Position numbers and translations under genes: made by a program
Shown here: piece after piece, positions 58,486 through 64,000 of the stretch
Layout: every line of letters starts with the position of its first letter
Numbering within the stretch: the stretch's first letter is position 1
From: Marinobacter sp. SS13-12
Lineage (GTDB): Bacteria > Pseudomonadota > Gammaproteobacteria > Pseudomonadales > Oleiphilaceae
DNA: 64,000 bases
Direction of reading: 5' to 3'
Assembly (NCBI RefSeq): GCF_030227115.1
Contig: NZ_JASSUA010000003.1
Coordinates: 186,001-250,000, forward strand
The notes under the pieces: generated by a model
What the model saw: only the letters and a program-made list of their open reading frames with translations
Databases searched by the model: none
Told to the model about the DNA's origin: nothing

Positions 58486-59274
58486 ATGCATCCAGCACTT
58501 TGGGTCAGCAAAACCGGGTTGAGCGCACAGGACACCAACATGTCCACGATCTCCAACAACCTGGCCAACGTGAACACCACCGGTTTCAAACGGGACCGGG
58601 CCGTGTTTCAGGATCTGCTGTACCAGATCGACCGGCAACCCGGTGGTCTGAATACCCAGAACTCGGAGCTGCCGTCCGGCCTTCAACTGGGTACCGGTGT
58701 GCGCATTGTCGGCACCACCAAGCAGTTCTCCCAGGGTAACCTGGAAGTCACCGAGCAGCCCCTGGACCTGGCAGTGAACGGCCGTGGCTTCATGCAGATA
58801 CTGCTGCCGGACGGCCAGATAGCCTACACCCGTGACGGCCAGTTCCAGCTGAATGCCGACGGCGACATCGTTAACCCGGATGGCTACACCCTGGAGCCGA
58901 ACATCAACGTGCCGGAGGACGCCACCAACGTCACCATCGGTAAGGATGGCACGGTGTCTGCGGTCACCAATGATCAGGCGGCACCGGTCAACCTGGGCGA
59001 GATTACCCTGGTGGATTTCATCAACCCTCAGGGACTTCAGGCGATCGGCAACAACCTTTACAAGGCAACCAATGCCAGTGGTGATCCTGCAGAGGGAGAG
59101 CCGGGTATCGGTGGCCTGGGAACCCTTGAGCAGGGCATGGTTGAGGCCTCCAACGTGGAGGTGGTGGAGGAGCTGGTGAACATGATTACCACCCAGCGCG
59201 CCTATGAAATGAATTCAAAAGTGGTCTCCGCAACGGACCAGATGCTGCAGTTCATCACCAACAATATCGGTTAA
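58486..59274 (+). CDS. flgG: Flagellar distal rod protein FlgG
   Basis: A 262-aa distal rod protein, the usual length. STISNNLANVNTTGFKRDRA and the C-terminal VEELVNMITTQRAYEMNSKV with TDQMLQFITNNIG are diagnostic for FlgG. CAAGGAG precedes the ATG at 58486. Confidence 0.94.
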   Translation: MHPALWVSKTGLSAQDTNMSTISNNLANVNTTGFKRDRAVFQDLLYQIDRQPGGLNTQNSELPSGLQLGTGVRIVGTTKQFSQGNLEVTEQPLDLAVNGRGFMQILLPDGQIAYTRDGQFQLNADGDIVNPDGYTLEPNINVPEDATNVTIGKDGTVSAVTNDQAAPVNLGEITLVDFINPQGLQAIGNNLYKATNASGDPAEGEPGIGGLGTLEQGMVEASNVEVVEELVNMITTQRAYEMNSKVVSATDQMLQFITNNIG

Positions 59275-59302
59275 CCGGCAGCAGCGTGCAGGAGGGGCAA
59301 TC

Positions 59303-60007
59303 ATGACACCCATTTTTACTGACAGATCAAACAGGCATGGCGTGGGAACACTGGCTCTGGTGCTGGCACTGGTAGTACTTCAGGGCTGCACCGCCATGAG
59401 TCGGACACGTGCCATGCCGGATGATCCCCAGTACGCCCCGGTACGTGCCGAAGCGATGATGCAGCGCGATCCTGAGTCCGGTTCTATTTACCAGACCTCG
59501 CGTAATTACAGCCTGTATGGCGATACCGTTGCGCTGAACGTGGGCGATATTCTGACAGTGACCCTGAAAGAATCCACCCGTGCCAGCAAGAACGCGGAAA
59601 GCAGCATTACCAAAGACAATGAAATTTCCATGCTGGACCCGCAGATACTGGGCAAAGGCAACATCGGCCTGGCAACCGAGATCAACACGGAACGGGATTT
59701 TGCGGGCCAGGCGGAAGCCGATCAGAGCAACAGTCTGGCGGGCAACATTACCGTAACCGTCACCGAAGTGCTCCCGAATGGTGTTCTGCATATCCGTGGC
59801 GAGAAATGGCTGTCGCTGACCAACGGCGATGAATACATACGCCTGACCGGGCTCGTTCGCCCCCAGGACATTTCGCCGGATAACACCATCGCCTCCAACC
59901 GCATTGCTGACGCCCGTATCGCCTACGGCGGCACCGGCGACTTTGACCAGGCCAATCAAATGGGCTGGCTGGCCCGATTCTTTAACAGTGAGTGGTTCCC
60001 GCTATGA
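59303..60007 (+). CDS. flgH: Flagellar L-ring protein FlgH
   Basis: A 234-aa outer-membrane lipoprotein with a lipobox (LVVLQGC) and the FlgH core: [40 protein letters not shown] and [20 protein letters not shown]. It forms the L-ring bushing in the outer membrane. GGAGGGG precedes the ATG; its stop overlaps flgI. Confidence 0.94.
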   Translation: MTPIFTDRSNRHGVGTLALVLALVVLQGCTAMSRTRAMPDDPQYAPVRAEAMMQRDPESGSIYQTSRNYSLYGDTVALNVGDILTVTLKESTRASKNAESSITKDNEISMLDPQILGKGNIGLATEINTERDFAGQAEADQSNSLAGNITVTVTEVLPNGVLHIRGEKWLSLTNGDEYIRLTGLVRPQDISPDNTIASNRIADARIAYGGTGDFDQANQMGWLARFFNSEWFPL

Positions 60008-61101
60008 AAATGCTGAGGTTCGGCATAATGGTGTTAGCGCTGTCGGTTATCGCGGCGCCTGTACTGGCGGACCGCCTGAAGGACCTGGCGCGTATCAAGG
60101 GTGTGCGTAACAACCAGTTGGTGGGTTACGGCCTGGTGGTGGGTCTTGATGGCACCGGTGACAAAGCACCGTTCACCAACCAGACCTTCCGCAACATGAT
60201 GAACCAGTTCGGGATCACCCTGCCACAAGGCGTGAACCCCAACCTGGCCAACGTGGCCGCTGTGACGGTTACGGCTACTCTGCCGCCGTTCGCGAAGCAG
60301 GGGCAGGAGCTCGATATTACCGTGTCGTCCATCGGCAATGCCGACAGTCTTCGGGGTGGCACGCTGTTGATGGCACCCTTGAAGGGTGCCGATGATCAGG
60401 TCTACGCGATGGCCCAGGGCAGCCTGGTCGTGGGTGGATTTGGCGCCCAGGGCTCAGACGGTTCGCGCATCACGGTAAATGTGCCCAGTGTTGGTCGCAT
60501 ACCCAACGGTGCCACCATTGAGCGGGAAGTGATGTCCCCCTTTACCAGGGGCGATACCATCACCTTTAACCTGATGCGCCCTGATTTCACCACCGCTCGC
60601 CGGGTGGTGGAGGCCATTAATAGCAAGCTGGGGCCGGATATGGCCTATGCACACGATGCCACGGCGGTGTCGGTGAAGGCGCCCAGGGATCCGTCCCAGC
60701 GGGTAAGTTTCCTTTCCATCCTTGAAAACATTACCGTCGATCCGGCCCAGGAGGCCGCCAAGGTGGTCATTAACAGCCGTACCGGCACGATCGTGGTGGG
60801 GCAGAATGTGAAAGTAAGCCCGGCCGCAGTGACCCACGGCAACCTGACCGTAACGATTGAAGAGAACCCGCAAGCCAGTCAGCCCAATCCCTTTACGGAT
60901 GGCGAAACGGTTATCGAGCCCAACACCCAGATTGCCATTACCGAAGACCCGGCAAGAATGTTCCAGTTTGGCCCTGCCGTCACCCTGAACGAAATTGTTC
61001 AGGCGGTGAACCAGGTAGGCGCGGCCCCCGGTGACGTAATGGCAGTGCTGGAAGCGCTTAAACAGGCCGGCGCCTTGCGGGCCGAGCTGATCGTGATATA
61101 G
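60004..61101 (+). CDS. flgI: Flagellar P-ring protein FlgI
   Basis: A 365-aa periplasmic ring protein with a Sec signal ([20 protein letters not shown]) and the FlgI pattern [23 protein letters not shown]-like [16 protein letters not shown] and the C-terminal [20 protein letters not shown]. Start at the ATG overlapping the flgH stop (ATGA). Confidence 0.94.
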   Translation: MKMLRFGIMVLALSVIAAPVLADRLKDLARIKGVRNNQLVGYGLVVGLDGTGDKAPFTNQTFRNMMNQFGITLPQGVNPNLANVAAVTVTATLPPFAKQGQELDITVSSIGNADSLRGGTLLMAPLKGADDQVYAMAQGSLVVGGFGAQGSDGSRITVNVPSVGRIPNGATIEREVMSPFTRGDTITFNLMRPDFTTARRVVEAINSKLGPDMAYAHDATAVSVKAPRDPSQRVSFLSILENITVDPAQEAAKVVINSRTGTIVVGQNVKVSPAAVTHGNLTVTIEENPQASQPNPFTDGETVIEPNTQIAITEDPARMFQFGPAVTLNEIVQAVNQVGAAPGDVMAVLEALKQAGALRAELIVI

Positions 61102-61109
61102 GTGGCGTG

Positions 61110-62099
61110 ATGCAGGATTTCAGTCTCCAGAAAGCACAGGTCTACACCGATTTCGGCGGTCTCAACGATCTGAAGACCCAGGCCCGGACCGACAAGAATG
61201 CCGCGCTGATGGAAGTGGCAAAGCAGTTCGAAGGCCTGTTCCTGTCGGAAATGGTCAAGTCGATGCGTAAGGCTGGCGACGTGTTTGCCGAGGGCAACTA
61301 CCTGAACAGCCAGCAGTCAGAGTTCTATCGCGAGATGTTCGACAGCCAGTTGAGTCTGACGCTCTCGCAAAAGCAGGGTACCGGCCTTTCTGAAGCCCTG
61401 GTCCGACAGCTCAGCCGACAGATTCCGGGCATGGATGAGAAGGGCGAACCGATGGCTGGCCATAAGAAGGCACTGGCGGATTACGATCGCAGTCTGCCGG
61501 TACTATCCCCGCGTTTGCCGGAGCAGGTGGAGAAGGTGAACCAGGTGGCCGAAGCTGCCGCGCCCGTAGCGGAACCGAAGACAAGTGCCGCGATGCCAGA
61601 CCGGTTCGACTCGCCTGAACAGTTTGTACGGGAGCTTCTGCCAGTGGCGGAGAAAGTGGCCGAGCAGAGTGGCATCAACCCCCGCCTGATGATTGCCCAG
61701 GCAGCGCTGGAAACCGGCTGGGGCCGGCACATGATTGAAGGCGATGGTGGCGCACCCAGTTTCAACCTGTTCGGTATCAAGGCGGACACCCGCTGGCAGG
61801 GTGACTCGGTGAATATTGCCACCACCGAATTCCGGGAAGGCGTGCCGATGAACGAGCGGGCCGCCTTCCGCTCGTATCCGGACTATGAGTCGAGCTTCCG
61901 GGACTACGTGTCGTTCCTTGAATCCAATCCCCGCTACCGGGATGTCCTGGCTGCTGCGGACAACCCTGATGAGTTTGCCGACAAACTGCAGCAGGCCGGT
62001 TACGCCACCGACCCGAACTATGGTGCAAAGATTCGTCGCATCATGAACAACGACACCATGACAACGTTGTCCATGGGCTCCCGCGGGGCTGAGGAGTAA
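61110..62099 (+). CDS. flgJ: Flagellar rod assembly protein/muramidase FlgJ
   Basis: A 329-aa bifunctional protein: an N-terminal rod-binding domain (ALMEVAKQFEGLFLSEMVKS, NSQQSEFYREMFDSQLS) and a C-terminal glucosaminidase domain (GINPRLMIAQAALETGWGRH with the catalytic Glu; ESSFRDYVSFLESNPRY). It cuts peptidoglycan to let the rod through. The start ATG at 61110 is preferred to GTG 61107 for its AGGTGG spacing. Confidence 0.93.
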   Translation: MQDFSLQKAQVYTDFGGLNDLKTQARTDKNAALMEVAKQFEGLFLSEMVKSMRKAGDVFAEGNYLNSQQSEFYREMFDSQLSLTLSQKQGTGLSEALVRQLSRQIPGMDEKGEPMAGHKKALADYDRSLPVLSPRLPEQVEKVNQVAEAAAPVAEPKTSAAMPDRFDSPEQFVRELLPVAEKVAEQSGINPRLMIAQAALETGWGRHMIEGDGGAPSFNLFGIKADTRWQGDSVNIATTEFREGVPMNERAAFRSYPDYESSFRDYVSFLESNPRYRDVLAAADNPDEFADKLQQAGYATDPNYGAKIRRIMNNDTMTTLSMGSRGAEE

Positions 62100-62104
62100 G
62101 GTTT

Positions 62105-64000
62105 ATGGCAGGGCTTATCAATATTGGCTTGACCGGTATCCTCGGACACCAGACGGCGCTGAACACCACCGGCAACAACATTACCAATGCCAACACGCCA
62201 GGCTATAGTCGCCAGGAGGTTCAGTTCGAAACCCAGGCGGCACAGCGTACCGGTGCCGGCTCGGTTGGCACCGGGGTTAATGTCACCGATATTCGCCGGT
62301 TGGCGAATGAATTCCTGACCCAGCAGGTCCGTGAAGACACCACGCTGTTCGGAGAACAGGAAACCCTCAATTCCGAGTTGTCACGGCTGGATAATCTGCT
62401 GGGTGGCGAATCCACCGGGCTGAGTAATGCGCTCAACAATTTCTTTGCCAGCCTGCAGAACGCCGCAGAGGACCCGGCCTCGCTGCCTCAGAGGCAACTG
62501 GTTCTCAGTGAAGCGCAGCAGGTGGTCAACCGTTTTGAAGCCCTCAACCAGGAATTCGTTCAACAGCGGGAGTCGGTCAAGACCCAGATGGAGCAGGGCG
62601 TAAAAGACGCCAATACGCTGCTCAAGAGTATTGCCGAACTGAACAACGCCATCTCTGAATCGCCGGGGCTGGCCCAGGGGCGCGAACCCAATGAACTGCT
62701 CGACAAGCGGGACGAAAAACTCAGGCAGCTGTCAGAGCTGGTCAACATACGGGTGAGCCAGGCCGAGGGTAGCCAGGTGAATGTTTCCCTGAGCAACGGT
62801 CAGACTCTGGTCGTCGGCTCCCAGGCTGCGCAACTGGGCACTCGCGCGGATTCTGAAGATCCGTTGTCGCTGGAATTTACGCTGACGACCGGTGGCCGGA
62901 CCCTGAACGTAGACAGCCAGATCAACGGCGGCATGCTGGGTGGTTTGCGCCGGTTCGAGTCGGAAGGCCTGCAGCCTGCATTTCAGGAGCTTGGCAGGGT
63001 CGCCATAGCGCTGTCAGAGACCCTGAACCACCAGCATGAAATCGGTATGGATCTTGAGGGTGATCTGGGTGGGCTGTTCTTCAGCGACATCAACTCGGAA
63101 GCCGCGCAACGGAGCCGGGTGGTCGCCAATGCCAACAACGCGGCGCCCCAGAACGCACAGCTGGCCGTCGAGATTATGGATAGTGCGGCTCTGCCTGCCG
63201 GAAGCTGGTCGTTGCAGTTTGGTGGCGATGGCCGCAACTTTGAACTGGTGGACCGGGCGACCGGCAAGGTGGTTAACCAGGGCCGCCTGCCGGACCCGGT
63301 GCAGTCTGAAATCTCCATGCCGGGCTTCAATATCCGTGTGGAAGGCGGCACCTTTAATGCGGGCGACAAGTTCCTGATCGAGCCCACACGCAACGCGGCC
63401 GCCAATATCGAACTGAAACTCAGCCGCGAAGAGGACCTCGCGTTTGCCAGCCCGATAAGGGCAGAAGGCGCTTCCGCGAATACTGGTGATGCCACCATCA
63501 ACCAGGGCAAGATGCTGGATGTGCGGGACCCGTTTACCAACTCGCTGCTGACGAATTTCCGCCAGGAGGGCCAACTGGACCCGCCCCTGGAGGTCAGGTT
63601 CCGTGAGGATGGCGGTCAACTGGTGTATGACATCCTGGATGCTGACCTGGGCACTGTGCTGCAGGCAGGCGATGCCGCGGCTGTGCCACCGGTTAATGTG
63701 TTTCAGCCGGGACAGTCCAACAAGCTGTTTACCGAGGATCCACGATCTCCGGACTATTTCGGTTTCCAGTTCGAGATTTCGGGCAACCCGAGGCCTGGCG
63801 ACGCTTTCAACATCGACTACAACACCAACGGCGTGTCAGATAACCGCAATGCAGAATTTCTGGCGGCTTTGGGAACAAAGAATACCCTCAATAACGGTAG
63901 CCAGAGTTTTGCAGAGGGCTACGCCGGCCTGGTTGAGGACATCGGCGTGAAGACCCGCCAGAGCCAGCTCGATAAAGACGCTGGCAAAACCCTGCTGGAA
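62105..64000 (+). CDS. flgK: Hook-filament junction protein FlgK, 5' part
   Basis: The frame starts with ATG at 62105, 6 bp after flgJ, and runs open past the window end (632 codons visible). The N-terminal GLTGILGHQTALNTTGNNIT and NANTPGYSRQEV are the FlgK signature, followed by coiled-coil regions and the variable central domain. FlgK joins hook and filament. The usual C-terminal helices lie outside the window. Confidence 0.92.
   Translation, partial: MAGLINIGLTGILGHQTALNTTGNNITNANTPGYSRQEVQFETQAAQRTGAGSVGTGVNVTDIRRLANEFLTQQVREDTTLFGEQETLNSELSRLDNLLGGESTGLSNALNNFFASLQNAAEDPASLPQRQLVLSEAQQVVNRFEALNQEFVQQRESVKTQMEQGVKDANTLLKSIAELNNAISESPGLAQGREPNELLDKRDEKLRQLSELVNIRVSQAEGSQVNVSLSNGQTLVVGSQAAQLGTRADSEDPLSLEFTLTTGGRTLNVDSQINGGMLGGLRRFESEGLQPAFQELGRVAIALSETLNHQHEIGMDLEGDLGGLFFSDINSEAAQRSRVVANANNAAPQNAQLAVEIMDSAALPAGSWSLQFGGDGRNFELVDRATGKVVNQGRLPDPVQSEISMPGFNIRVEGGTFNAGDKFLIEPTRNAAANIELKLSREEDLAFASPIRAEGASANTGDATINQGKMLDVRDPFTNSLLTNFRQEGQLDPPLEVRFREDGGQLVYDILDADLGTVLQAGDAAAVPPVNVFQPGQSNKLFTEDPRSPDYFGFQFEISGNPRPGDAFNIDYNTNGVSDNRNAEFLAALGTKNTLNNGSQSFAEGYAGLVEDIGVKTRQSQLDKDAGKTLLE

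Noticed and set aside
1..64000. tRNA, rRNA, transposase, integrase or prophage genes
   Set aside because: I looked for their motifs on both strands and found none I could support.

Overview
The window looks like the chromosome of a motile, Marinobacter-like marine gammaproteobacterium. Pointers are the split class II ribonucleotide reductase (nrdJa/nrdJb) as in Pseudomonas, two sigma-54-type flagellar rod/hook operons, several c-di-GMP and cAMP proteins, a fatty acyl-CoA ligase, and moderately high GC coding sequence. The genus is inferred from gene content and overall feel, not from a marker gene.

Layout. 1-12.8 kb: a truncated DUF2459 gene, a 24-aa membrane peptide, a LysR regulator, an APP1-like phosphatase, a BON lipoprotein, a giant AsmA protein, a YbbA/YbbP-type ABC exporter and a GGDEF-EAL protein. 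12.9-16.9 kb: a GMC oxidoreductase with a Tat-signal partner, an FNT channel and small membrane proteins. 17.1-24.1 kb is unusually rich in gene debris: a collapsed Gfo/Idh/MocA gene, a thioredoxin stub that has lost a catalytic Cys, a copied 3' end of a CPBP protease gene, a GFA gene frameshifted in a G6 tract, and a signal-peptide stub, among intact genes (exosortase-type acyltransferase, PAS-GGDEF, serine hydrolase, deaminase, AraC regulator). 24.1-28.9 kb: small metabolic and stress genes. 28.95-32.4 kb: AT-richer genes, all on the minus strand, each followed by a hairpin element ending in GTTA-type core sites. This reads as an integron-type gene-cassette array without a visible integrase (a CALIN). 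32.7-35.6 kb: nrdJab with NrdR-like palindromes upstream. 36-45 kb: a secreted DUF6160-like protein, a TrpXYZ-type ABC transporter, an acyl-CoA ligase, a thioesterase and an iron ABC transporter. 45.3-53.8 kb: PilZ, degenerate HD-GYP, lipoproteins, YadGH-type exporter, QueF, membrane adenylate cyclase and nitroreductase. 54-64 kb: flgBCDE and flgFGHIJK, each set behind a good -24/-12 promoter match; flgK runs off the window.

Main finds. (1) The cassette array, carrying a DUF4062 (TIR-like fold) protein next to a membrane/coiled-coil protein that may be a defence pair. (2) A ~110-bp element at 611-721 and 16202-16311, about 80% identical, paired at both loci with the same terminator signature. 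At one locus a 24-aa membrane peptide lies between element and terminator; at the other the element runs straight into the terminator. (3) A cluster of recent gene scars at 17-24 kb.

All family names come from reading the translations; no database search was possible.
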